DNA from: Naematelia aurantialba | Lineage: Eukaryota > Basidiomycota > Tremellomycetes > Tremellales > Naemateliaceae | Assembly: GCA_021527695.1 (NCBI GenBank) | Contig: JAKFAO010000003.1 | Coordinates: forward strand, 124,001-188,000 | Length of the DNA: 64,000 nt | Direction: 5' to 3' | In this document: in pieces, positions 17,593 through 27,428 of the stretch | Layout: every line of letters starts with the position of its first letter | Numbering within the stretch: the stretch's first letter is position 1 | Made by a program: the position numbers and the translations under genes | Notes under the pieces: generated by a model | Seen by the model: the letters and a program-made list of their open reading frames with translations, nothing else | The model's database searches: none | Told to the model about the DNA's origin: nothing

Positions 17593-19574
17593 CTAGTCCT
17601 CTCGGAGGCCCTTGGGACTCCGTCCGGGGGTCGGGCTGCGGGGACGCATCGGCCCCCCCACGCCAGCTGCGAGTCTGCCGAGCGTCGGTGTCCCCGGCAC
17701 CTGGGGGGAGCGGGGCGAGCTCCCTGCCGAGCCCACGCCGATCCCGAGCCCTTTGCCCGTGCTTCCGCCGCCGCCTCCGCCCGCGTCGTAGACCCGTGAC
17801 GGGGACATTCGGTCCGCGTCTGCCGCTGCGTTTCCGATCCCCAGCCCGGTCCCGCTCGCACTGAAGCCGCCGATGCCGCTGCCGCTGCCCGTGCCCCCTC
17901 GCGACTCGAGCATGACGCCTTCGAGCGCAATCGCGTCGTTGATCAGGAACGACCACCACGCGATCCCGAGGAACACGGTGCTCGCGTGCCACAGGCTGTG
18001 GGCGTCCACCGTGCGGAATAGCGGCGCAAAGTCGAGCAGCTCGAACGCCATCGCCGTCAGTGTCAGGAGCACCAGCACAAGCGGGGTCAAGGCGTCGCTT
18101 GCTCTCGGGCGCGTGGTGTATGGATCTTGTGGTGGGTACGGGCGCGGAAAGCCGAGCCGGGTGTGAGAGCTACTGGCGCCAAAGTCGAGGTGTATCGCTG
18201 GAAGAGGGAGGTAGAACGAGAGACTCCATAGGACCCAGAGAATCTGGTGCGGTAGCGACAGCAGGATGGCAAAGGTGGTGTGGTAGCCGTACGGAAAGGA
18301 GCCGAGAGGGAAGGAGAGGAGGTATGTCAAGTGCGAGATGACGAGCAGAGCCAGACCGATAGACAGTGGAAGGGCCAGGCGCGAGGTGGAGAGCGGGGTG
18401 AAAAGGCCGAATACGCGAAGCACGGTGTACAGCACCGTGGCTGCTATGGTGAGTGTGGCGGAGAAGTAGTCGAGCCGCTCCGTCACTGCTGTATCTGCAG
18501 AGGTCAGCAAGAGACGCCGCAACGAAGCAAGGAGAGAGGATGTATGCTCACCACGCGTGTGAAACACCGCACTCCACACCCACGTATTCACCTGCACCCA
18601 ACCGAGAGCGACTAACGCGCCTCCAAGGCGGTTCTCTCCACGCACGCGCCGGCGCACCTCTGCCATCCCGCGTAGGTGGACGTAGAGGTTGGCAAGTGAC
18701 ATGAGCACGGAGAAGGGTTCTTGGATGGGGCCGAGGCGGCGGAACGGCCATTTGCCATAGACTGGGGGTGACCGTTGGCACGATTGGCGTCGCGAGGTGG
18801 AGATTGTAAGTGAGGCAAGGGAGGCATTAGGATATAGGTCGAAGGGGGAGAATCGGAGAAACCGGTCGGCGAGGCGTCGATGGGCAAGGTGGCGATGGGC
18901 GAGGTGTGGAGGCGAGGTGTCGTTGGGCGAGGTGTGGGTGTACCAGAGCGTGGTAGTAGCAGTAGCATTGGGATAGCGACGATGAGAGCACGCAGCGTCA
19001 ACATTCTGTTCGTCTGTTCGTCTGCATCCGAGTCCATCACCGGCGCGCTGCACGTCGTGCACGCCGACAGTCAGAGGGTGCATGGTGAGCCTGCACGGAC
19101 GCCCCCGAGCCCACCGAGACCGCTTGGCCTTCGGACACCCCGCCACGCCACGCCACGCCACGCCCTGCCCACCGCTCCCAGCCCCCAGAGGCAGGCTAGG
19201 CGGACCCGCACCCTCCTCCCACCTGACGCACCTGACGCACCTGCCAACTGACGCGGAATGGTGTCTGACGACGCGACGCTCTACCTCATTTCACACAGCC
19301 AGTACTCACATTGGTGCCACCGCGCGCCGGGGCGGATATTGTCTGTGAAGCTGTGCGCGCAGTCGTACTTGCAGTTATCCTCACACGTCCACCCAAACGC
19401 CCGGAGGTAGAGCGGGATGGCCGGCTGCGCCGCCGACGGATCGCAGTACGTCAGCGAGCATCCCCGCAGACAGTGCTGGAAGGTCGGGTTGCGGTCGCCC
19501 GACGAGGCAAGCGTCGAGGTCGTGCCCAGCAACACGAGCGCCAGGGGGACGAGCACGCCCGCCCGCGGTCGCAT
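17593..19574 (-). CDS. PER1: PER1-family GPI-lipid remodelling protein
   Basis: ER/Golgi membrane protein of the Per1/PGAP3 family, required for deacylating or remodelling the lipid of GPI anchors (part of the CREST superfamily of membrane hydrolases). Three exons (19310-19574, 18552-18761, 17593-18494) close in frame to 458 residues. An N-terminal signal peptide (VLVPLALVLLGTTSTLASS) is followed by a Cys-rich luminal region (CLRGC, CEDNCKYDC), then WHQFYGKWPFRRLGPIQEPFS, VFHTRDTAVTERLDYFSA with the conserved His-x-Arg-Asp and Asp, several membrane helices, and FAPLFRTVDAHSLWHASTV with the second His set. The C-terminal tail after SFLINDAIALEG is Gly/Ser-rich with RSPTPGRSP and looks disordered. 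Intron 1 is long (548 bases) and contains GGCGAGGTG-like repeats. Confidence 0.92.
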
Positions 19575-19972
19575 CCTGATCCTTGCCGTCTACTCGTCTA
19601 CCCGTCTACTCGTCTGCTCGTCTACCCTTCGGCGTCTTTGTGCGTCTGCTTGTACCGCTGCCGAACGTCTCGACCTCTGTCCTTGTGTCCTTCGTGCTTG
19701 ATCCTCTAGTCCCCGGTCTCGAGCACCGACAAGTGCAGCAGCGCGATCCTACAAGCTCTTCAAACCGAACAAGTTTACGAGGTGCAAGAGTAGAAAGAGG
19801 TCGGAGAAAAAGCACGTGTCGTAGCGTGCTTCTTGACCTCCACCACGCGACTACGAACTTCCGAAAATCCACGCGAGTTTGCTGCCCAGCCCCCGATTGA
19901 CCAGCACATCTCGACACTGGTGCATGACAACCCGTTATTCTACATGAACATACAACATGTCGTCTAATTCGC
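19575..19972. promoter_or_regulatory. PER1 upstream region
   Basis: Promoter of the PER1-like gene and 3' flank of GID8. Bases 19588-19627 hold a short imperfect tandem of CTACTCGTCTACC. No gene is seen. Confidence 0.35.
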
Positions 19973-21246
19973 TTAAACGCCAACATCTTTCAGAATGGCA
20001 TCGGCCCAGTTTGTGCCCCTGTCCCTCTCTGACACAGGCAGCCCGCCCAGCTTCTCCAATCTCGACTCGCCCCACGCCATCAGCTGAACCAGCCCAGACA
20101 GCTTGGTCTCCATGCCCTGGCCCTGGCTGTCCAGAATAGCGGCATTCAGCTCTTTGGCCACTTTGACACGCTGACTGCGGCGCATGAGCTGGCTGATCGG
20201 CTCAAATGCCGGGTCCTGCAAGAGTGCCAGGGTCGTCGCATCGGGTCCAGGACCAGGTGAGGCTGACGAGTCGTCGGCGTAACGCGCAACCTCCGGAAAT
20301 GCGAGGAGCGCCATGGTCCGCTCGAGGTCGGGGAGGAACTCGGGATGCTGCGCGCCACGGGGAGCGAGCTCAGCAGTCGCGAAAGCAAGAGCCTCATCGA
20401 TACGCTCGAGTCGAATGAGCTCGATCAAACGCAGCAGATGCAGGTGAAACAGGAGTGGGGCGTTTGTGTCGAGAATCTAGCCGGTATCAGCTTTTTGCAT
20501 CCAGGACAGGACAAGTATGCAGTGGCAAGAGAAATCTAGCGTTGGGTTGAGTCCCCTCATATCAGGTCTGTAAAATCAGGTGTTTCCGCATGGCCACGCC
20601 GAAGCGGGCTAAGCGTGGTGCATGATTGTCTTTTCATCGGGGATAGAATGGGCGAAGATTAAGACCACGAGGCGTCGGGGCCACTCACCTCGGGATCGAG
20701 TTCATTGACTCTGCGCACGGCCTCCTCGACCCGACCCTCCTCCACCGCTTCGCGAATCGCCATTCGCTCCTGGATCAATGCGTGATCGACATCGGCGGGG
20801 AGACCAGTTTCTCGGGCAAACTCCACGGCAGCGTCCGAAAAGCCCTCGATCAGGAGATAGTCGTACACAATAGCGTTGAGGTCACTAATCCAAGTCAGCA
20901 ATCCTGACCGAGCAGTGCCGGCATCAGGAAAGAAGAAGGGAAACGAGGACTTCAGAGACGCTAAGTAATGTGGTGTCCTCAAGGATTATAGGAGAGATTC
21001 CCACTTGCGATTGTCTCATCCGAAATACAAAACGACATGGAATAACAGACTCATGATCGACAAGAATCACGTACCTTTTGGAAATTTCGGCCTTGCTCAA
21101 CTCGTCCTCCCACCTATTTATATCGACAGGAGGGATAGCCTGACTGCTCATCGCGCCTCTGGCGGCCTGGCAATTTGCGTCAGCCTACATCGCACCAAGT
21201 CATGGCACATTCGTCGGGGACTCACCGTGGCCGACGCTGTTGCCAT
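19973..21246 (-). CDS. GID8: GID8-like LisH/CTLH/CRA protein
   Basis: Subunit of the GID/CTLH E3 ubiquitin ligase, which degrades gluconeogenic enzymes when glucose returns. Four exons (21226-21246, 21075-21166, 20689-20884, 19973-20476) sum to 813 bases, 270 residues. After PPVDINRWEDELSKAEISK comes a LisH motif (LNAIVYDYLLIEGFSDAAV), then the CTLH region (IQERMAIREAVEEGRVEEA and NELDPEIL) and the CRA half (LHLLRLIELIRLERIDEAL, ELAPRG, LERTMALLAF). The length is close to the metazoan form (228) and shorter than yeast Gid8 (455). The start is placed at the small upstream exon MATASAT because it splices in frame. MSSQAIPP at 21151 is an alternative. Confidence 0.92.
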
Positions 21247-21483
21247 GCTTAGAGCATTGGCCGTCTTTGGCCTGCCATTCGATTGAATGAAAGAGAAACG
21301 AAACGAGCACAGTTTGCTGAGGGAGATACCCGAGCGGCGTTTCGGAGTTATTTCCCCAACCAAGCTATTATAATGCCCATGTGATCCCAGTGTGGCACTT
21401 TTACTCGAGCTGGACGCGCCTTTCTTTTCCACTGGTAAACACCCTGTTGACCTCATCTGTACTGTAGAGTGGCTCGAGCGACC

Positions 21484-23398
21484 ATGTCGACCGGAGGCTA
21501 CGACTTTTCTCAGCTGTTCCACGCCCACACCCTCGCCTTTTCGCCTGGAACGACCTTTATCGCGACGGCATACCACAACCGCATCATCATTCGTTCCACC
21601 TCGACCCTGTCTATCGTGCGGACGTTTCAGTGCCTGTTGCCGGCTTCGACCTCGGCTGCATACACCGTGGACTCGCTGCAGTGGTCAAGCGACAGCTTGT
21701 ACCTCTTGGCATTTGCTAGCAAGGTCCAATCGGCCTGGGTGTTTGGGCTGACCGAGACGGGAGACGGCGAGGGCGGGGAAATGGCGAGACTGGGAGGCGA
21801 AGTGGAGGGCCTTGCAAAGGTGGAGTGGGGTAAGGCTGGCAGGGAAATTCTGGCTTGGAGCGAACATGGTGTACGTGTAGAGTCGTGCTCTATGCTAGAG
21901 CTCCAAGCTGATCAGCCAGTTGCGATTGTCGATTTACGATCTCTCCACTGGTGATGCCAGCTGCATTCAATACCCCAAGTCTCACCTAAACTGTACGTGA
22001 ATTTCCACGAGAATCGCACTCTGACTGATGAATCTAGGCCACACGTATTCCCCAGACGGGAGGTATATGGCTATTGTAGAACGACACGGGGGAAAGGACC
22101 ACGTCGGTGTTTATGATGTGCAAGCAGGATACGGTCTTGTGCGGGTTCGTCGTTGCGGTTGATCCGCGATCGAGCTGACCCGACCAGCATTTTCCAATTC
22201 ACACGATCGACGTTCAAAGTCTCACATGGTCGCCGTGCGGCAGATACCTCGCCGCCGTAGATACCATGACTTCTGTGGGTTTGCCCGACGGCAAGGCCGT
22301 AAAGGTGCTGATCCATGCCGCAGTATGCACTGCACATTTATTCACCATTAGGCCCGCAGCTGTGCGATTTCGGCCCGAGCTCCGCATCCTTCTCAGCGGG
22401 TCAGTCATCTTCCGATCCCGGACTTGGCATACGTGTCGCCACGTGGGCTCCGGGAGGGAGATGGATCGCGCTCGGAGGATGGGATGGCAAGGTGCGGGTG
22501 ATCGAGAGCGACGGCTGGCGGTGCGTGGCCATCATGTCATGGGGCGGAAAGCTATCCACCAAGGATACTGTGAGCGGCCAAATCGCTCTGAATGACGACA
22601 GTGCGCTAAGGATCTCAGATCATTTGGAAGGAGCCTTCGAATTGGCTGAAGGAGACGAGGGGCCATGGCATCGTTCAGTGTATGACTGGCCATTGTCCCA
22701 GTTCGACTGAGCTAAAGTAAGCAGTTGATAGCGTATCTGCGCCCGCATCGATTCCTACTATCCGAGAAGATCTCTCCAGGCTCAGAGGCGGGGTATCTCA
22801 AATCGCGTTTGATGAAGAAGCCGCGCTCCTGCTCGTCCGCCTCGACAGTCAACCGCACGTTGTGCACGTACATAGCTTCCTGTCGGATACAACGGGAGTC
22901 GACCCCGACATCAAGCAGCTGGCCTGCCTGATTATGACCGACAGCGTGCGCTCAACTCGATGGAATCCCAAGACAAAGAAGGTCGCGATCACTTCGAGAT
23001 CAGGCGGGGTGTATTTCTGGGATGCCTCGGCGAGCTGGGTCGAGGAGGGCGCAGATATCGACGAGGCTAAATCAGGAATGATGGAAGGTGTTGGCATTCC
23101 ATCTAGTAAGTCGGAATGGCATCGTTACCGACCGACCGACAGCAGCTCATGGTTCGCAGATTCGGATTTCGCAGCGCACGAGATCACATTTTCGCCAGAC
23201 GGCAAAGCTTTGGCAATCAGCGGCAAGGACCGGTTCTGCCTGCTGTACGACCACGAGGTCTCGGACGACTCGAGAACATGGGATCGGAGCGCTCTGGACG
23301 AAGGTCTGACCGAGGTGCGAGAGGAGGACGAAGAGGGATCCAGCGTGCTTTCGGGTATTTCGGACCTGCCTAAACACCCTTTTGCAGTCAGGGCGTAA
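21484..23398 (+). CDS. WD-repeat protein, WRAP73/Wdr8 family
   Basis: A beta-propeller protein related to human WRAP73 and fission yeast Wdr8, which act at centrosome or spindle-pole body (with Msd1/SSX2IP) to anchor microtubule minus ends. It starts MSTGGYDFSQLFHAHTLAFS, then FIATAYHNRIIIRSTSTL, LQWSSDSLYLLAFA, VEWGKAGREILAWSEHG, HTYSPDGRYMAIVERHGGKD, SLTWSPCGRYLAAVDT, RVATWAPGGRWIALGGWDGK, TRWNPKTKKVAITSRSGG and a final EITFSPDGKALAISGKDRF blade. At least five introns interrupt it (for example after SEHG and after VAVYDVQAG-type blades). The C-terminus is acidic (EVREEDEEGS). It lies head-to-head with GID8, 237 bases apart. Confidence 0.85.
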
Positions 23399-24099
23399 AC
23401 TTTAAGAATCTCGGGATGGAGTCGTTTCCGCTCTGGCGTCCCTTGCCTGCGGTAAGCGGCAACAGACTGTGCATGTGAATGCCAAAGCCACACTGCCCGC
23501 ATGGAAACCCGTCGAGAGTCCGGGTCAGACGCCCGGCGTCCGGGCCGAACCGCCGCGAGGGTGGTAGACTAGTTTTTCCGCTTGTTCGGCCCGCTCAGGG
23601 CGACTCGGCCTTGTAAGTGGCAGCTGCGGCATGCAGGCGGCGAGGGGGATGTGGCGTCCACCGCAGTGCGGCTTGGACTGCCCCCCTGAGATGCATAATG
23701 CGTCTGCGGCCGCAACCTCGCCTAATCTCTGGGTACTGTACGTTGACGGGCCCTCGTCTCTCGTAGCGGTTTTCTCGTCGGCCCCGTCGCCCCCCGAATC
23801 TGAGCAGAGACCCACGGGCCGTCGCGCCGAGGTCAGGGTGGGGCCAAGCGTGTTGGACTGTGAAGAGCGGGGATCGAGTGGGCGGCAAGGTTCATATAGG
23901 GAGACAGAATCCGGCACCTGGACACCGGTGCAGGAATCGCTTGAACTTAATATTACCGCCACTGAATATCACCACAACCACCACCACCACCACCACCACT
24001 ACTACTCGTTACTCGCTACTTGTGTTCCGCGTTGACTGCATCTGAATTTCTAGAATATCTCGAGTGAGACGCTGAGACGCCGATCTGGGATACCGGAGG
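23399..24099. promoter_or_regulatory. Upstream region of the ACS transporter
   Basis: 700 bases between the WD-repeat gene and the transporter start. It contains a short CAC trinucleotide run (23968-24000). No coding feature is recognised, and the open frames on both strands lack domain or splice support. Confidence 0.4.
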
Positions 24100-27066
24100 A
24101 TGACTGACTCGACCGACGCCCACGCCTCCGCCCATACGGCAGGTGCACGTGCTGGTGCAGGGGCAGCTATGGCGTCCAGGAGCGGCAGTATTGGCGATAT
24201 CGCCCCGGCCCCGACGACCAGCGGGCAGCTGGACCAAGCTGAGAAATCCATGGTAGAGCATGTCGAGGCGGGGACGCAAGCGGACCATACTAGTGCCCAC
24301 CGCAAGGGCAAAGGGGATGCAGCGGCCGAGCTGCTGGCGCGTGTGGGCGGTCGAGTCGAGTATACCGAGGCCGAGGCGGCTCGAGTCAGGCGCAAGATCG
24401 ACCGCGTGCTCATGCCCCTCATGGTCGTCATGTACTTTATGAGTTTCTTCGACAAGCAGACGGTGAGTCACGCTGCGGCAGTTGCCTTCCTCCATGGCGG
24501 TGGCCGCAGAGGAGGACGACGAGGCCCAAGACGACGACAAGACGACGAAGACGAGGAGAACGAGGGTGACAAGGGGGAGAGACAGTGGAGAGAAAACAGA
24601 CAACAGCGGCTGATGGCGAACAGCTCTCATTCTCATCGACATATGGCCTTCAGACAGAAACCCATCTCGTAGGAAACCAGTACTCCCTCCTCGGATCCGT
24701 CGTGTACATTGCGCAAATCGGCTTCCAGCCGCTCGGCGCGTTCTTGCTCGTCCGCATGCGCGTGAGCCTGTTCATCCCTATCCTCGTCACGCTGTGGGGC
24801 GTGATCCTGAGCTGCATGGCGGCGGCAAAGGACTTCGGCGGGCTCGTCGCGGCTCGATTCTTGCTCGGCGCCATGGAGGCTGCGATCGGTGAGTTGGGCT
24901 GCGTCTTGCCACCTTGCCATCTACCATCTACCATCTACCATCTACCATCTACCATCTACCATCTACCATCTACCATCTACCATCTACCATCTACCATCTA
25001 CCATCTACCATCTACCATCTACCATCTACCATCTACCATCTACCATCTACCATCTCACCATCCAAATCCCCCTCCCCGCCACCCGCAAATGGCGCGACGG
25101 GCGACGTGCTGACCAGGCAGCTCCTGGGTTCGTCTTTGTCGGGCAATCGTGGTATCGCCGCGCTGAACAGCCTATCCGAATTGCCATCTGGGTGAGCTCA
25201 GCCCCTTCAACCTCAGCCCAGAACCATCCGACTGACGCGGCAGTACTCGCAAAACGCGTTTGTCAACATCTTTGGCTCGGCCATCGCCTATGGCCTTGGG
25301 CAGATCAACGGCAAGCTGTACACCTACCAGGTGAGTCCTCGCCTCTTCCCCCTGCCCTGGCCCGTCTTTCCCTCGCGGACCCCTCTACGCTGATTCCGCG
25401 GCGTCGTGCTGACAGTATAATTCTGCGATAGATCATCTTCCTGACTCTTGGTGGCTTCACGTTCCTATTCGGGCTCTTCACATTCTTCGTGTTTCCCGAA
25501 TCGCCATCTGACAACAAGTTTTTGACCGAGGACGAAAAGCTCGTCGCGGTCGAGCGGTTGCGCGCCAACAACCAAGGTGTCAAGAGCTACGACTTCAAGA
25601 TGAGGCAAGCGCTCGGGACGGTGCTCGACGTCAAGGCGTGGCTGTGGTTCGGCTTGCTGTTCCTCATCTCCATCCCGAGTGGGGGCATCAGTACGTTTGG
25701 TCCCTTGATCCTGACAGGTTTCGGCTTTTCTTCCGAGAAAGTCCTTCTCTTCAACATGCCTTGTGAGTGGCCCCCTTCTTCCACACCGACACGTCCGGCT
25801 CGCCCGCGCGCCAGCTTGTAAGTTTCCCAGGGCAGTGGCTGATACAGCTTGATAGTTGGGGTGATGCAGCTCGTCGCTATTGCCGGGTGCTTCTGGATCT
25901 CTGCACGGTACAAGACCAAATCACTCGTCTTGCTCGGCCTCATGGTCCCCTGCCTCGTCGGTGCTGGTCTCTGTAAGTTTCTGCCTACTTGACCACACTC
26001 CACTCGAATGCAGGCAGGAGCTATCCCACCATCACCATCATCACACCATCACCACCATCACCACCATCACCATCATCACCACCATCACCATCATCACCAT
26101 CATCACCACCATCACCACTACCACCACACTTGCTGACGGTAGCGTCTAGTGTACGGACTCGGCCGGTCAACGTCCGACCAGCCAGGCCTGCTGGTGGCGT
26201 ACTACATCCTGGCACTGTACACCCCGGTCACACCCATGATCATGGCTTGGTTCGGGAGTAACACTGCGGGCTCGTCCCGACGGACTGCTACCACCGGATT
26301 TGCCGTGATGGGCCAGTCGCTCGGGAATGTCGTCGGCCCTCTGGTGAGTTGCATTTGCGGCTGAGTCGAGGTCTTGTGACATCCACACGCCTGTTGTCTG
26401 TCGTCCGTTGTCCTTGTCCATTGCCGTTGTCCGCTGCCCGTTGTCCGTTCCTCGGTGCTGTTGCTCGATGCGCGATGCTCAGTCCTGTTGCTCGATACCC
26501 TTGTCCTAGCTTCGCTGACTGCTGCAGCTATTCAGCAGCACAGAATCACCATACTACCACTCTGGCCTCCGCGCGCTTCTCATCATCTTCTGCCTATTCG
26601 TCCTCATGGTCTGCCTGACCGTGTGTTGGCTATGGACACTCAACAAGCGTAACGAGCGCCGCCGCGTCGCCGCGGGCAAACCGGCCAAACTCCCCGACTT
26701 CAGCATGATGACGTCTGCCGAGGCGGAGCAGGCGCACGCGGAGATCGAGCGTGAGCGGCTGGAGAAGGTCGCTGCGGACGAAGTGGATGAGAAGAACGTG
26801 TTTAGGGCGGGAGAACATGCGTTTGAGGACCAGACGGATGTGAGTGGCGAATTGACGCCAATTCCCCACGTCCCTCTGCAGTCTCCAGTGTATCTTCCTT
26901 TACCCGCTTCTTTCCTCGTTATCCTTACTCTATCTACTGTCTCCCTTCCATCACCCGGTTCTCTTTCCCCGTTGTCCTTACTCTATCGTCTCCTCTTGAT
27001 CCACGTACAAGAGCTTCCGCTGACGAGAAATAGCTGGAGAACGACGAGTTTGTGTATGTGTACTAG
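24100..27066 (+). CDS. ACS-family MFS transporter (Dal5/allantoate permease-like)
   Basis: Anion:cation symporter family of the major facilitator superfamily. Relatives carry allantoate, dipeptides, pantothenate, nicotinate or other organic anions across the plasma membrane. The long hydrophilic N-terminus leads to VRRKIDRVLMPLMVVMYFMSF (TM1), FFDKQT, then LLGSVVYIAQIGFQPLGAFL, AARFLLGAMEAAI, PIRIAIWYSQNAFVNIFGSA, PESPSDNKFLTEDEKLVAVE (the central loop typical of this family), RQALGTVLDVKAWLWFG, ISTFGPLIL, and a C-terminal AFEDQTDLENDEFVYVY. Its introns contain two satellites (24905-25056, 26028-26130). The gene converges on the repeat-peptide gene 360 bases downstream. Substrate is unknown. 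Confidence 0.88.
24905..25056. repeat. (CCATCTA)n heptamer satellite in transporter intron
   Basis: About 20 nearly perfect copies of CCATCTA lie in the intron after the exon ending LLGAMEAAI. Because 7 is not a multiple of 3, the repeat reads as YHLPSTI in all frames and generates false open frames. Confidence 0.95.
26028..26130. repeat. CATCACCAC/CATCATCAC satellite in transporter intron
   Basis: Mixed 3-base and 9-base tandem of CATCACCAC and CATCATCAC in the intron before the exon starting YGLGRSTSDQ. Confidence 0.9.
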
Positions 27067-27428
27067 GCAAGTAGTCGAGAAAGTAGCGTAAATTGGCAGA
27101 TCAAGTAGATCAAGTAGATCCAAGAGATAAGCTAGATCAAATAGACCAGGTAGATCAAATAGACCTAGTAAACCTAGGAGATCCTGACGATCATCATAGC
27201 ATGTAGCCTTGCACCGCTTCCATCACACCCCCGACTGCAGTGAAGCTTCTATCGGTCAGGGCTTCAACCACACATGCAGTACATTTTCAATCAGAATGAG
27301 AGGTATGATGCATCAGGAATCCAAACCAGCAACGAGACCGCCAAGGTACGAAACACCACCAAAAGGTGGCATGGCCAAACGAGCACGGGGAGAGGAGAAG
27401 GCTGGATACAGTACCGCCGCCGTCCCCT
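27067..27428. other. Convergent intergenic region with GATCAA(A/G)TAGA repeats
   Basis: 3' flanks of the transporter and the peptide precursor. Bases 27095-27180 are an imperfect tandem of AGATCAAGTAGATCAAATAGACC. No gene is seen. Confidence 0.5.

Noticed and set aside
23525..23962. 145-residue minus-strand frame upstream of the ACS transporter
   Set aside because: Low complexity in parts, no homology recognised, no splice partners.
24889..25431. 180-residue frame rich in YHLPSTI
   Set aside because: It is the CCATCTA heptamer satellite in an intron; the flanking exons belong to the transporter in a different arrangement.
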